Below are positions 43,591 to 52,746 of a DNA stretch of 64,000 nt, in pieces. Below the pieces are notes generated by a model. It was not told where the DNA came from and did no database searches. It saw only the letters and a program-made list of their open reading frames with translations. The stretch's first letter is position 1. Each line of letters starts with the position of its first letter. The DNA lies in contig JACQAP010000005.1 of the NCBI GenBank assembly GCA_016194905.1, positions 1-64,000 on the forward strand, in the 5' to 3' direction. This stretch comes from Betaproteobacteria bacterium. Lineage in GTDB: Bacteria; Pseudomonadota; Gammaproteobacteria; Burkholderiales; JACQAP01. The translations under genes and the position numbers were made by a program.

Positions 43591-44589
43591 GATCGGCGGA
43601 TAGAACGGCACGCCGTAGCGCTCGGAAATACGCCTGGTTTCCCCGCTTTTCAACATCGCCGCGAATTCCTCGTCGATGAACTTCAGCAGCTCGACTTCCT
43701 TTTCCTTGATGCCCCAGGCGTTGTCGAAGCGCATCTCGTCCGGAGGCCGGTAGCCCTTCACCATCTCGAACTCCGCTTCCGGATGTTCGAGTTTCGCCTG
43801 CGAAATCGAGCCCGACCAGATCATCGCGGCATTGACCTGCCCCTTGATCAGCGCGTCGATGACCTGATAATTCTGGAAGAAGGTTGCGTGCGGGATGTCG
43901 TGCTCGTCGGCGTATTCGCTCATTGGCGAGTACGCCGGAACGCCGACTTTGACGTTCTGCGCCTTGGCATCGTCGAGCGTCTTCACGTCGCTCGCAGGTC
44001 CCTGGGTCACCAGCACGTAGCCCGTGCTCATGAACGGCCTTGTGAACGCCATCTTGTGCCTCGGCATGTGATGGTCGTCGTTGGTGATCGTGAGTCCGAG
44101 AAAAATGTCGCAGATGCCTTTGTCGACGGAGGTACCGAAGGTAACGCCGACGCCGAAACGCATGCCGGTGTTGACCCAGGCGATGCTGACGTCCCAGCCA
44201 TGCCTTTTGGCGATCGCCTGCAGGATTTCGATCTCGATGCCGGCCGGCTCATTATTGTGTGCGGTTCGCGAAAACGGCCAGAACCAGGCATCGGCACAGG
44301 CGAGGATGCGGCGCATTTTCTGGACGCGTTCCATCGCCGGCACCGTCTTCAGCTCGTCCGGAATCGCGGTCGGCGCGAAATTCCGATAGCCGGATTGATA
44401 GAGGCGGTCGGACAGAGGATCGAATACCTCGGGCTTGCGGTAGCCGATCTGCGGCCGGCGATCCCTGCCGTAGACGTACTCGGGTTCGAGTTCGAACACC
44501 TTGGCATCTTCGGCGAGCGCGCGCGCAGCAACGGTGGTCATGGCGGCGGCCATCAGCAACATGGCAGTGCAGCGAACGGGAATCCGCAT
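43582..44589 (-). CDS. MxaJ/XoxJ-like periplasmic solute-binding protein
   Basis: Exported protein of 335 aa. After the signal peptide (MRIPVRCTAMLLMAAAMTTVAARALA) comes a fold-II binding domain. LRCADAWF-type start is seen as RILACADAWFWPFSRTAHNNEPAGIEIEIL; then FGVGVTFGTSVDKGICDIFLGLTI and the family-typical HHMPRHKMAFTRPFMSTGYVLVT. This resembles the quinoprotein-dehydrogenase-associated binding proteins MxaJ/XoxJ, which help methanol dehydrogenases mature. No mxaF, xoxF or cytochrome gene is in the window, so its partner must be elsewhere. ATG 44589 puts the signal peptide at the N-terminus. Confidence 0.75.
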   Translation of the reverse strand: MRIPVRCTAMLLMAAAMTTVAARALAEDAKVFELEPEYVYGRDRRPQIGYRKPEVFDPLSDRLYQSGYRNFAPTAIPDELKTVPAMERVQKMRRILACADAWFWPFSRTAHNNEPAGIEIEILQAIAKRHGWDVSIAWVNTGMRFGVGVTFGTSVDKGICDIFLGLTITNDDHHMPRHKMAFTRPFMSTGYVLVTQGPASDVKTLDDAKAQNVKVGVPAYSPMSEYADEHDIPHATFFQNYQVIDALIKGQVNAAMIWSGSISQAKLEHPEAEFEMVKGYRPPDEMRFDNAWGIKEKEVELLKFIDEEFAAMLKSGETRRISERYGVPFYPPIEQ

Positions 44590-44899
44590 AAAAATCTGCT
44601 CAGGAAGGCTTGCCGGCTCCCGTGGCAATGCGATCGCCATCGGGAGAGCACATTCTCGTTTTTACGTAATGCACCACGATGCTGACGACAGGACGAGATC
44701 GAACGGGATCTGGCGCTCGCCGCGGAATGGATGCTTGTGTTTTGTGTGGGCGTAATCCTATAGCAAATCGGTGGAATCAGGCCCGGATTATCGGCATCGG
44801 TCGGATGTTGCCCGCAGTTGACGCGCGCGGGCTTGTACAAACTTGCTCTTCTGGTCGGAAAACCGCGGCCACCGCGCACGGTTTCATCCGTGCTAACCT
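44590..44899. other. Intergenic region between divergently read transcripts' ends
   Basis: No gene recognised. It contains the tail of the HDOD transcript (terminator candidate at 44859-44876) and the leader of the binding-protein gene. A GCCCGC/GCGGGC inverted repeat lies at 44810-44832. I could not identify a convincing promoter. Confidence 0.4.
44859..44876 (-). terminator. Weak intrinsic terminator candidate
   Basis: On the - strand CGCGG and CCGCG pair over a TGG loop and run into GTTTTCC. It sits 24 bp after the HDOD stop. The stem is only five pairs, so this is tentative. Confidence 0.4.
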
Positions 44900-45577
44900 T
44901 CAGACGAATTTTTCCGCCCAGGCGAGGGCGTCGGTGTAGGTATCGTGGACGGTCTCGATATTGATGCGAAGGCCCCGGTGAATGGTGTCAATGCGCGCTT
45001 CGTCGGCCTTCTCGATGGCTTCGGCGAGCAACAGCAGCGGCATGTAGGGTCCGTCCCTTTTGACCAGGGCATCGCGCATTGTGGCGGCGATGTTCAGCGG
45101 TTCCAGGAGCTTTTCCATGGGCTCATCGAACAGGACATCCAGCAGCGAAAATACGCCGACCACGAACAAGTCATCGGCCTGCGGCTTGCCAAAATGAACT
45201 TTGCCGAGCAGCTCCATGAAGCGACCGCGGATGATGGCATTCATGCCGGTGACCGAGCGTCCGGCGCGCTGGTCGGCGGTCACCAGCAGCATGGTCAGCC
45301 AGCGATACAACTGATGGTAGCCGAGGATAGTAATCACCTGGCGGCAGGACTTGATCTCGCGGGGGAAGCCCATGGCGGCGGAATTGATGTAAGTCATCAG
45401 CCGGTAGGAAATCACCGGATCGGCCTTGAACTGGTCCTCGATTTCGGCGATTTCCACTTCCTTGCTGACCAGATTCATGATCTTGACGATCTGGGGGTAG
45501 GATGGCACCGTGCGCCGGGCTGGGGACTGCGTGCCTGGAAGATGGGTCGTGCTGGTCATGGGCTCGGGGTGCTGCAT
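44900..45577 (-). CDS. HDOD-domain signalling protein
   Basis: Protein of 225 aa consisting mainly of an HDOD domain (PSYPQIVKIMNLVSKEVEIA; KADPVISYRLMTYINSAAMG; ITILGYHQLYRWLTMLL; DDLFVVGVFSLLDVLFD). HDOD domains lack the HD metal residues and act as non-catalytic signalling modules; in the YuxH family they follow an EAL domain, which is absent here. It starts at ATG 45577 after a purine-rich stretch. It might read the c-di-GMP state set by the genes at 4-14 kb, but that is inference. Confidence 0.82.
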   Translation of the reverse strand: MQHPEPMTSTTHLPGTQSPARRTVPSYPQIVKIMNLVSKEVEIAEIEDQFKADPVISYRLMTYINSAAMGFPREIKSCRQVITILGYHQLYRWLTMLLVTADQRAGRSVTGMNAIIRGRFMELLGKVHFGKPQADDLFVVGVFSLLDVLFDEPMEKLLEPLNIAATMRDALVKRDGPYMPLLLLAEAIEKADEARIDTIHRGLRINIETVHDTYTDALAWAEKFV

Positions 45578-45681
45578 AATATTCCGCCTTTTCAATACCG
45601 GAATAACGGCATGCCGGGCATCGCCTTGAGCGCCGTGCCACGCCATCGTTTGAAAACGATTGCGACACACTGGAACCGGAG

Positions 45682-46272
45682 ATGTCCCTGAAAATGAAAC
45701 TGCACGGATGGATTGCCTGGATACTCTTGGCGCTGCTCGGCGCCTGCGCTTCGCAACCGAAAGAACCGCCACGAATCATGATGGACGGTTTTTCCATCGC
45801 CCCGCCCAACGAAAAGGAATGGATTATCGCCAAACAGAGTCCGGACGTGACGGTCATTGGCAAGCCGGGCCGCTTCTCCGGGGAAACGTTCACGATGCAG
45901 GCGACGATCATCAAGCTGCCGCCGGCCGAATCTACGGATGAACTGGTGCGGCATGTGGAATCCACACAGCGCAAGGAACTCGATCCGAAGCGCTACAGGG
46001 TGTTCAAGCTCGAAGTCGGCCAGCAGAAAATCCATGGCCAGGCTTGCGCGCTCTCGCGCGTTGAAGCGGCCGAGCGAACCACGACGGACGGCACCGGCTC
46101 GCCGGTCAACATGATGCTGGAAACACTGACGCTCATCTGCCCGCACCCGAAGGATTCGTTGCGTGGAATCAACATGGCGTACTCGCACCGGCATTTTCCC
46201 GAAGACGTCGACCCCCAGTTTTCGCAGGATGCCGCGATGCTGATGCAGAACCTGGCCTTCGAACCGCTGTGA
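45682..46272 (+). CDS. Hypothetical lipoprotein
   Basis: Protein of 196 aa with a lipoprotein signal: hydrophobic WIAWILLALLGAC and the lipobox LLGAC, Cys22, with Ala/Ser/Gln behind it, which predicts outer-membrane retention. The mature part (FSIAPPNEKEWIIAKQSPDV..., TLICPHPKDSLRGINMAYSHRH) has no recognised domain; it resembles families that carry a short beta sheet with one Cys pair. It is 35 bp from the DUF2721 gene and could be co-transcribed. Confidence 0.6.
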   Translation: MSLKMKLHGWIAWILLALLGACASQPKEPPRIMMDGFSIAPPNEKEWIIAKQSPDVTVIGKPGRFSGETFTMQATIIKLPPAESTDELVRHVESTQRKELDPKRYRVFKLEVGQQKIHGQACALSRVEAAERTTTDGTGSPVNMMLETLTLICPHPKDSLRGINMAYSHRHFPEDVDPQFSQDAAMLMQNLAFEPL

Positions 46273-46307
46273 ACGTCATCGTCCGAAGCTGTCATGGATA
46301 AACCCAC

Positions 46308-46766
46308 ATGGAACACGTATCCGACATCACCCGCATCATTCAGCTAGCCGTGGCGCCGGTGTTCCTTCTCACCGCCATCGGCACCATCCTCTCGGCGCTC
46401 AACAACCGGCTCGGCCGCATCGTCGACCGGCGGCGGGTACTCGAAGAACGCCTGCGCAAAAGCCTTCCCGAAGGCGAACAGCCCGGGAAGGAGGATCTCT
46501 ACGAGCTGGAACTACTGGCCCGCCGCATCAGTCTGATCTACCACGCGATCGTGCTGGCCATCGTCTGCGCCTTGTTCATTTGCCTGCTGGTTGCCAGCGC
46601 CTTCCTTGGCGTATTTGTCACAGTCGATATCGCCAGGTTGATTGGCACCTTGTTCATCCTGGCCATGTTTGCGCTGATCGGGTCGTTGTGGATGTTGCTG
46701 AGGGAAGTCTTCCTCGCGGTGAAGGTCGGCCGCCACGATATCCTGGTGAAGGATCTGCTCCGGTAG
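46308..46766 (+). CDS. DUF2721 membrane protein
   Basis: Protein of 152 aa matching the DUF2721 pattern: ITRIIQLAVAPVFLLTAIGTILSALNNRLGRIVDRRR at the N-terminus, a basic/acidic coiled part (ERLRKSLPEG; LELLARRISLIYHA), then two helices. Three transmembrane helices in all. Role unknown. Confidence 0.9.
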   Translation: MEHVSDITRIIQLAVAPVFLLTAIGTILSALNNRLGRIVDRRRVLEERLRKSLPEGEQPGKEDLYELELLARRISLIYHAIVLAIVCALFICLLVASAFLGVFVTVDIARLIGTLFILAMFALIGSLWMLLREVFLAVKVGRHDILVKDLLR

Positions 46767-46829
46767 CACGAGGCCGCTGCGGTTTCCATCACGCTTGGAT
46801 CGAGGCACGCCGACACGCTAGACTGTGAA

Positions 46830-47018
46830 TTGTTAATTTCTGACCCCAGACAGCGGGCGCCTCGCGTGCCGCCCGCCGTCGTGGTCGCTCCGGAAATCGA
46901 CGGAGAGCCTTACTTCTGGAAGGACGGCGAAGACGTGCTGTTAGACGAGACTTTCATTCACTACGCCCTCAAATACGCGATACTCGGCGGACTGTTCTAC
47001 TGGATATTCCTGACGTGA
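46830..47018 (+). CDS. Small protein coupled to GNAT gene
   Basis: A frame of up to 62 aa that ends EDVLLDETFIHYALKYAILGGLFYWIFLT, an amphipathic segment and one hydrophobic helix. Its start is uncertain (TTG 46830 or one of the later GTG codons). The stop overlaps the GTG of the acetyltransferase (GTGA), which supports translation. No family recognised. Confidence 0.4.
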   Translation: MLISDPRQRAPRVPPAVVVAPEIDGEPYFWKDGEDVLLDETFIHYALKYAILGGLFYWIFLT

Positions 47019-47518
47019 CCGGATCCACCGCAGGCAGCGTCACATTCGAGCTCGCCGCGGAGACGGACGCGCTTGGAATCGCGCGGATGTCGCGCGACCT
47101 GATCGAAACCGGGCTGGGCTGGTCATGGACAGCGACACGCGTACTGCGATCGATCCGCGATGCCGAGGCGCTGGTACTGGTTGCGCGCGAAGGCAGGCGC
47201 ATCATCGGCTTCGCGATCATGGACTTTGGCGAGGAAGCCGCGCATCTGGCACTGCTCGCTGTCGATCCATCACATCGCCGGCGCGGCATTGGCCGCCATC
47301 TGTTCGACTGGCTCAAGGAAAGCGCGCTGACCGCGGGTATTGCCGTGGTCAAACTCGAGTTGCGTGCAAGCAACGTGGAAGCGCAGCATTTCTATCGTTG
47401 CCTGGGTTTCGAGGAAGTCGGCTGGACGGTCGGCTACTATCGCCGACGCGAAACCGCCCTGCGCATGGCGTTGCGCCTGCGCGAGCCCACCGCCGGCAGC
47501 CCGCACGCCGCGCGTTGA
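47015..47518 (+). CDS. GNAT N-acetyltransferase
   Basis: Protein of 167 aa with a full GNAT core. Acetyl-CoA motif A is HLALLAVDPSHRRRGIGRHLFDWLKESA (about 77-104), and LELRASNVEAQHFYRCLGFEEVG (about 116-138) is motif B with the Tyr acid. The pattern is close to RimI-type protein or small-molecule acetylases. GTG 47015 overlaps the previous stop. A CoA ligase follows after four bases. Confidence 0.88.
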   Translation: MTGSTAGSVTFELAAETDALGIARMSRDLIETGLGWSWTATRVLRSIRDAEALVLVAREGRRIIGFAIMDFGEEAAHLALLAVDPSHRRRGIGRHLFDWLKESALTAGIAVVKLELRASNVEAQHFYRCLGFEEVGWTVGYYRRRETALRMALRLREPTAGSPHAAR

Positions 47519-47522
47519 ATAG

Positions 47523-49415
47523 ATGACTCCGCTACACGCGATCGGAGACGGCGGCAGCCCGGCAATGTCGGCGAAGCACTTCCCGATCCGCAAGATCGCC
47601 CTGGGTCCATCGGATACGGTCCTCGATCGCCGGAACGACGGCGCGATCCTGATCCGTTCGCCGCACGCGCTCGGCCCCCATCCGGCCAAGCTCAACGAGC
47701 GCCTCGTGCACTGGGCACGCGAAACTCCCGGGAAAATATTCCTTGCCAAGCGCGATGCGGGCGGAACATGGCGTACGCTCGCCTACGCTCAGACGCTCGC
47801 TCTGGTGCGCACCCTCGGCCAGGCGCTGCTCGATCGCGGTCTGTGCGCACAACGGCCGCTCGCGATCCTGTCCGGGAACGACCTGGAGCACGCGCTGCTC
47901 GCGCTCGCGGCAATGCACGTCGGCGTGCCGTATGCACCGATCTCCCCCGCGTACTCGCTGGTCTCGACGGACCACGCCAAGCTGCGTTACATCCTTGAAT
48001 TGCTCCAGCCGGGACTGGTATTCACCGCAAACGGCAAACGTTACGCCAAGGCCATCGCCGCGGCCGTGCCGCCAGGCTGCGAACTGGTTGTAACCGAGGT
48101 GGCACCCGCGAATCGCCACGTCACGTTGTTCGACGCACTGCTCAAGCAACCCGCCGGCAACGGAGTCGATGATGCCTATGCCACGGTAAATCCGGACACT
48201 GTGGCCAAAATCCTGTTCACCTCCGGATCGACCGGGCAGCCGAAGGGCGTGATCAACACCCAGCGCATGCTATGCAGCAACCAGGAAATGCTGGCGACGA
48301 CCCTGCCGTGCCTGCGCGAGGTTCCCCCTGTTCTGGTCGACTGGCTGCCGTGGAACCACACCTTCGGCAGCAATCACAATTTCGGACTGGTGCTTTACAA
48401 CGGCGGCACGCTGTATATCGACGACGGACGGCCGGTGCCCGGTCTGTTCGAAAACACCGTGCGCAACCTGCGCGAGATCGCACCCACCGTCTATTTCAAC
48501 GTGCCGCGCGGTTTCGAGGAACTGGCCACCTATCTGAAGCGCGAACCGGCGTTGCGCGAGAAGTTTTTCAGCCGCGTCGGCATGCTGTTTTATGCCGGGG
48601 CCGGACTGCCACAACCGGTGTGGGATGCATTCGAAGAACTCGCGGTACAGACCTGCGGTGAACGCATTCTCTGGATCACCGGGCTGGGCGCAACCGAAAC
48701 CGCGCCACTGGCAACTTGTGCAAACTGGGAATCGGGGCGCGCCGGCATGATCGGCCTGCCTGTCGCCGGCCAGGAGATGAAGCTCGCGCCTGCGGGCGAC
48801 AAGTTCGAAGCCCGTTTTCGCGGACCGAACATCACGCCCGGTTATTGGAAGCAACCGGAACTCACACGCGCGGCGTTCGACGACGAAGGCTACTACCGGA
48901 TGGGCGATGCCGTGCGTTTCGACGATCCGGATCATCCGGAGAAGGGGCTGATGTTCGACGGCCGCCTGGCCGAAGACTTCAAGCTGTCCAGCGGAAGCTG
49001 GGTGAGTGTCGGCCCGCTGCGCACGCGGTTTCTCGCTGCGGCGGCACCGTTCGTACAGGACGTCGTCGTCGCGGGTCACGACCGCGACTACGTCGCTCTG
49101 CTCGTGTTCCCGCGGCTGGAAGAATGCTGTGCTCTGTGCGGCCTGCAGAAACAGGCCGGCGCGTCCGAGATCGTCGTGCACGATCTGCTGCGAACGCGCT
49201 TCCAGGCGCTGCTCGATCAGCTTGCCATTGAAGCCACTGGCGGCACGACGCGAATCCGGCGTGTGCTGCTGCTCGACGTTCCGCCTTCCATCGACGCCTC
49301 CGAGGTCACCGACAAAGGTTCCATCAACCAGAGAGCGGTTCTGGAACATCGCGCGACACTGGTCGAAGAACTTTATGCGCCAACCCCTTCGCCACGCACG
49401 CTTTGCGCGATCTGA
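47523..49415 (+). CDS. Feruloyl-CoA-synthase-like acyl-CoA ligase
   Basis: AMP-forming ligase of 630 aa. The ATP loop is [16 protein letters not shown] (about residues 227-242), the adenine site [11 protein letters not shown] (about 393), the ribose Asp in [11 protein letters not shown], and the hinge [14 protein letters not shown], where the usual K/R-rich pattern is weaker. The catalytic C-terminal Lys is probably in [13 protein letters not shown]. Substantial similarity in pattern to feruloyl/coumaroyl-CoA synthases suggests an aromatic or hydroxycinnamic acid substrate. No downstream hydratase/aldolase lies next to it. ATG 47523 or 47565 can serve as start. Confidence 0.82.
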   Translation: MTPLHAIGDGGSPAMSAKHFPIRKIALGPSDTVLDRRNDGAILIRSPHALGPHPAKLNERLVHWARETPGKIFLAKRDAGGTWRTLAYAQTLALVRTLGQALLDRGLCAQRPLAILSGNDLEHALLALAAMHVGVPYAPISPAYSLVSTDHAKLRYILELLQPGLVFTANGKRYAKAIAAAVPPGCELVVTEVAPANRHVTLFDALLKQPAGNGVDDAYATVNPDTVAKILFTSGSTGQPKGVINTQRMLCSNQEMLATTLPCLREVPPVLVDWLPWNHTFGSNHNFGLVLYNGGTLYIDDGRPVPGLFENTVRNLREIAPTVYFNVPRGFEELATYLKREPALREKFFSRVGMLFYAGAGLPQPVWDAFEELAVQTCGERILWITGLGATETAPLATCANWESGRAGMIGLPVAGQEMKLAPAGDKFEARFRGPNITPGYWKQPELTRAAFDDEGYYRMGDAVRFDDPDHPEKGLMFDGRLAEDFKLSSGSWVSVGPLRTRFLAAAAPFVQDVVVAGHDRDYVALLVFPRLEECCALCGLQKQAGASEIVVHDLLRTRFQALLDQLAIEATGGTTRIRRVLLLDVPPSIDASEVTDKGSINQRAVLEHRATLVEELYAPTPSPRTLCAI

Positions 49416-49436
49416 AAGAAAACCCCTAGCACGCCA

Positions 49437-49874
49437 TCACAGGTCGGTTCGGTAAGACACCAGCGCTTCCGCCAGCAGCTTGGGCACGTCCACGGAGCGG
49501 CCATCCGCACGGCTGATCGCAACGATGACCAGGTAACCTTCCGTGACCACTTCGGCGCCCGCCTTGCTCATGGCGAACTCGAACCGGATCGAACTGCGCC
49601 CGATCCGGGCCACCCAGATCTCCGTATCGAGCAAATCGTCCAGTCGCGCCGGACTCCGGTAATCGAGATGGAATTGCACGCGCGGCAGCCAGATGTCCAG
49701 CCGGTCCCACAACGTTGCATACGGGAATCCCGCCGCGCGAAACAATTCGGTTTCAGCCAACTCGACGAACCGCGTGTAAGCGCTCCAAAGAATGTTGCCG
49801 CTCGCGTCCACGTCGCTCCAGCGTACGTACTCCTGCGCGCGGTGGCGCTTTACCTCTTTGCGGAGAAGGCTCAT
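49437..49874 (-). CDS. 4HBT (YbgC-type) acyl-CoA thioesterase
   Basis: Hotdog-fold protein of 145 aa. The active segment is VRWSDVDASGNILWSAYTRFVELAETELFRA with the nucleophilic/base Asp (SDVDASGN), followed by FHLDYRSPARLDDLLDTEIW and IRFEFAMSKAG. It hydrolyses an acyl-CoA; the substrate is unknown. It lies convergent with the CoA ligase, so the two may act on the same acyl pool. Confidence 0.88.
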   Translation of the reverse strand: MSLLRKEVKRHRAQEYVRWSDVDASGNILWSAYTRFVELAETELFRAAGFPYATLWDRLDIWLPRVQFHLDYRSPARLDDLLDTEIWVARIGRSSIRFEFAMSKAGAEVVTEGYLVIVAISRADGRSVDVPKLLAEALVSYRTDL

Positions 49875-50140
49875 TAGCGCGCATCATACCGGCGGTTGAA
49901 TCTCGACCATGTCGATCTCTCGAGCGCTGTCCGGCGGCTACGGGGCTTCCCCTGGCTCGGCAACATCTCAAACGACTGGACCTCATCCACCGATCTTCGG
50001 CGAAGCCGCGGCAGCCGGAAATTGCAGTACCCTGGAACCGCCTTGAAACGGACGCCCAGTCGTCCTATAAAAAATCTAACAATAAGGATAAATCGAGATT
50101 CAGGTATCGGCTTCGGACAGGCATCGAAGGAGGATTGAAC

Positions 50141-50611
50141 ATGGCAATCAGCACGAAGAAAGTGGTTCTCTGGCGCAAAGAGGTGGACAACCAGCCGGGA
50201 GTCCTGGCCCGGACGCTGGCACCGCTGGCTGAGGCCGGGGCGAATCTGCAGATAGTGATGGGCTACCGGTTTCCGGGCAACGAAAGCCGCGCTGCGATCG
50301 AGATCTTCCCGGTGTCCGGCAGAAAACTGACCTCCGCTGCGGGTACCGCCGGACTTAGCGCATCCGCCATCCCGACCCTGGTGGTAGAAGGCGATAACCG
50401 GGCGGGATTGGGAAGAGCAATAGCCGGGTCGCTGGCGGACGCCGGCATCAACCTGGGATTCCTGGTCGCACAGGTGATCGGCAAGCGCTATTCGGCGGTG
50501 ATCGGATTCGACACCGAGGACGATCTGAAGAAGGCGACGCCTCTGATCAGGAAAGCCACGACTGCCAAGCCGGCACCGCAGAGGAAAAAGGTCAAGTCAA
50601 AGAAAACGTAG
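50141..50611 (+). CDS. ACT-domain-like protein
   Basis: Protein of 156 aa after a clear GGAGG site. It contains two ACT-like halves: KEVDNQPGVLARTLAPLAEAGANLQIVMGYR (1-60) and VEGDNRAGLGRAIAGSLADAGINLGFLVAQ (about 85-115), each with the GxxA/G helix and strand order of ligand-binding ACT domains. A Lys-rich tail (KPAPQRKKVKSKK) ends the protein. Such stand-alone pairs bind amino acids and modulate partner enzymes. The 266 bp upstream have no other gene. Confidence 0.7.
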   Translation: MAISTKKVVLWRKEVDNQPGVLARTLAPLAEAGANLQIVMGYRFPGNESRAAIEIFPVSGRKLTSAAGTAGLSASAIPTLVVEGDNRAGLGRAIAGSLADAGINLGFLVAQVIGKRYSAVIGFDTEDDLKKATPLIRKATTAKPAPQRKKVKSKKT

Positions 50612-50619
50612 TCGAACGC

Positions 50620-51321
50620 TCAGCCAGTCAGCCACTCCCGCAGCGCCGTGTTGACCCGCTGCGGGCGTTCCAGGGTGGACAGGTGGCCGCACTCCTCCAC
50701 GATTACCAATTCGGCCCCGGGAATGGCCGTCGCCATTCCTTCGCTGTTCTCCAGCGGAGTCAGCTGGTCCTGCCGGCCGCATAACACCAGCGTGGGACAC
50801 TGGATTTTCGGCAGGTTGGGCCGGAAGTCCGGCCGCGCAATGATGGCCTTCTGCTGGCGGATGTAGCCCTCGACGCCGGTGCGCTCAGCCATTTCCCGGA
50901 TCACCCTTACCAGAGGCGCGTCTTTTACCCGCGACGGATGCAGCATCAGCGGCAGCATGCGATTGGTTACGGGCGTGAAGCCGCGCTCGGTCTGCGCCAG
51001 CTTCATGAACTGACGGCGGCGCTCGGTTTCCTCGGGCTGCTCCGGACGCGAGCGTGTGTCGAGCAAGGCGAGCTTTTTTACCCGTTGCGGCGCTTGGCGC
51101 ACGATCTCCTGCGCGACATAGCCGCCCATCGACAGCCCGGCGAGCGCGAATTCCTTCCACGGGGAATCGCGCAGCACGGACGCGGCCATGTCCTTCATGG
51201 TCTCGTGCTCGGTCAGGTCGGCGACAAAGAAATCGGCAATGTCGGCGAGGTCAGATAGTTGTGGTTCCCATAGTGCTGCGTCGCAGAGCAGGCCAGGAAG
51301 AAGGACGAGGGGTTGCTTCAT
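50620..51321 (-). CDS. Alpha/beta-fold hydrolase
   Basis: Protein of 233 aa. Oxyanion/cap region LLPGLLCDAALWEPQL, nucleophile Ser in LAGLSMGGYVAQEI (about residue 80), Asp in LVLCGRQDQLTPL (about 180) and His in ECGHLSTLERP (about 215). A normal-size esterase/lipase-like enzyme. Substrate unknown. Confidence 0.9.
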   Translation of the reverse strand: MKQPLVLLPGLLCDAALWEPQLSDLADIADFFVADLTEHETMKDMAASVLRDSPWKEFALAGLSMGGYVAQEIVRQAPQRVKKLALLDTRSRPEQPEETERRRQFMKLAQTERGFTPVTNRMLPLMLHPSRVKDAPLVRVIREMAERTGVEGYIRQQKAIIARPDFRPNLPKIQCPTLVLCGRQDQLTPLENSEGMATAIPGAELVIVEECGHLSTLERPQRVNTALREWLTG

Positions 51322-51328
51322 TGTTTCT

Positions 51329-51841
51329 TCACAGTCTATGTGTGTCTATTGCAGCTTGCGACAGGTACTCCTGAAGCCTGTCGACCGGATAGCCGTAGCC
51401 GATGGCACCGAAGGGAATGCGGTTCAACCGGTGGTGGAATTGAGCCAGGTCAACGTTCGCCAGGCCGCCTTCGTCTTCCACGTGCCATCCAATTTGAAAC
51501 CGCATGTCGTTCATCGAACCCAGCACGCTTCGGTTGCTGGAACGGGTGAAGCGGATCACGCTGCAAGCTTCCAGCATCCGCTCGATCTGCATTTGGGTAA
51601 ATTCATCCCACATCAGCGCCTTGAACAGACGCTGGCCAAAGACTTGGTCGAGATGCTCGAACTCCGGTTTCTTCAGTCCCGGAACGAATACCGAGTACAA
51701 GGTTACGTCGTGCGTGAATAGCACGCACTTGCGACGATCGAACCGCAATACATTGGCGTGCCAGCTCTCGCCGGAGGCGGTCGGATCAATCATGCGATCC
51801 GGGATCTCCGCCAAGAGCTTCTGAGTGCAATGAATCAACAT
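51329..51841 (-). CDS. DUF6933-like protein
   Basis: Protein of 170 aa. The start MLIHCTQKLLAEIP and WHANVLRFDRRKCVLFTHDVTLYSVFVPGLKK closely follow the group I know as DUF6933, which has no established function. It is usually found singly or next to toxin-antitoxin genes. ATG 51841 has AGGTGAG upstream. The upstream flank is the first copy of a 68-bp direct repeat. Confidence 0.7.
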   Translation of the reverse strand: MLIHCTQKLLAEIPDRMIDPTASGESWHANVLRFDRRKCVLFTHDVTLYSVFVPGLKKPEFEHLDQVFGQRLFKALMWDEFTQMQIERMLEACSVIRFTRSSNRSVLGSMNDMRFQIGWHVEDEGGLANVDLAQFHHRLNRIPFGAIGYGYPVDRLQEYLSQAAIDTHRL

Positions 51842-51843
51842 CC

Positions 51844-51911
51844 GACTCACCTGGTCGCAGTTCGGGCTTCAGTTCACGCCGGCAAGAAACAAGACCTACC
51901 CTGGCACTTTT
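51844..51911. repeat. 68-bp direct repeat, copy A
   Basis: GACTCACCTGGTCGCAGTTC... to ...GACCTACCCTGGCACTTT. It aligns with copy B (52747-52815) over its whole length with roughly 80-85% identity by eye. The two copies are about 900 bp apart in the same orientation and enclose the HTH-nucleotidyltransferase gene. Confidence 0.75.
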
Positions 51912-52017
51912 GTGTTCGGCGGGTTACAGGCATCCCTTTTACCCGTCAAGTGGGCGGCGGTAACTTGTCGAGAGCAGCGGCTCCCGCCGCAGGGCCTTGT
52001 TTGGGCCACACAAGTTT

Positions 52018-52668
52018 TCAAGCGGCGATGTCACTTTCGCCACCGACGAGCCAGATTTTGGGCTGTGCCCATACCCGCGTAACGAACGCATTGCCCTGCT
52101 TCATGCGTTTTGCCAACTCCTGCGGCGAGTACACCGTCGGATTCACTTTCCGGCCAAGCCGTGCCGAAACATCCTCCAGCGCGGCGAAAAGATCGGCGTA
52201 AGCCAGGTTGCCGCTTACCACCATCAGATCAATGTCGCTTGCCGCCGCGTCCTGCTTCTTGGCGACTGAGCCATAGACGAATGCCGCAGAGATGTGTTTG
52301 GCCAACGGCTTCAACGCATCCCGCAATGGCTCGGCCAGTCCCACGGTTTTTTGCGCAATGGCGCAAAGCTCGGAGAATATCGGGGACTTCGGATTGGCCT
52401 GATAATGCTTCTGTGTCCCTACCCTGGTAACCGTCACGAGGCCGCTGTCCTCCAGACGCGCAAGTTCGCGCTGCACGGCGCCCGAGCCGCCGCCGACAAG
52501 CTTGATCAGTTCCGTGGCGAAGAAACTGCGCTCGGGTTGGCCAAAGAGATAAGCAAGGACGCGCTGCTGGATCGACGAAAAAAGTGCGTCGGCGAGGCTA
52601 GTCCCTGCTCGGACCTTGGAAACCGGAGTTTTTGCATTCGTACCCATATTGGGCATATTAATGCCCAT
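52018..52668 (-). CDS. HTH-nucleotidyltransferase (MNT-type) protein
   Basis: Protein of about 209-216 aa. The N-terminal half is a winged-helix domain (ADALFSSIQQRVLAYLFGQPERSFFATELI; GGSGAVQRELARLEDSGLVTV). The C-terminal half is a minimal nucleotidyltransferase with FVYGSVAKKQDAAASDIDLMVV, the GSx(n)DxD signature of MNT/DNA polymerase beta-like enzymes. It probably represses its own promoter and may nucleotidylate a partner; similar proteins act in toxin-antitoxin pairs, but no partner gene is adjacent. Three in-frame ATGs (52668, 52656, 52647) fall inside the palindromic operator; the start is therefore uncertain. Direct repeats flank the gene. Confidence 0.72.
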   Translation of the reverse strand: MGINMPNMGTNAKTPVSKVRAGTSLADALFSSIQQRVLAYLFGQPERSFFATELIKLVGGGSGAVQRELARLEDSGLVTVTRVGTQKHYQANPKSPIFSELCAIAQKTVGLAEPLRDALKPLAKHISAAFVYGSVAKKQDAAASDIDLMVVSGNLAYADLFAALEDVSARLGRKVNPTVYSPQELAKRMKQGNAFVTRVWAQPKIWLVGGESDIAA

Positions 52669-52676
52669 TTTGGGTA
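52641..52676. promoter_or_regulatory. Double palindromic operator overlapping a start codon
   Basis: Two palindromes of the form CCCANNNTGGG (CCCATATTGGG 52643-52653 and CCCATTTTGGG 52664-52674) have centres 21 bp apart, about two helical turns. Together they make a larger imperfect palindrome. It lies exactly over the N-terminal codons of the MNT-type gene. A dimeric winged-helix protein such as the gene product could bind it and repress its own transcription. Confidence 0.65.
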
Positions 52677-52746
52677 TGTTCAAGCTTTCTGCCTTACCCC
52701 GTCCGTGATGTCCGCTCTCCGTTGTGGCGCGATGCATCCAAATGCA

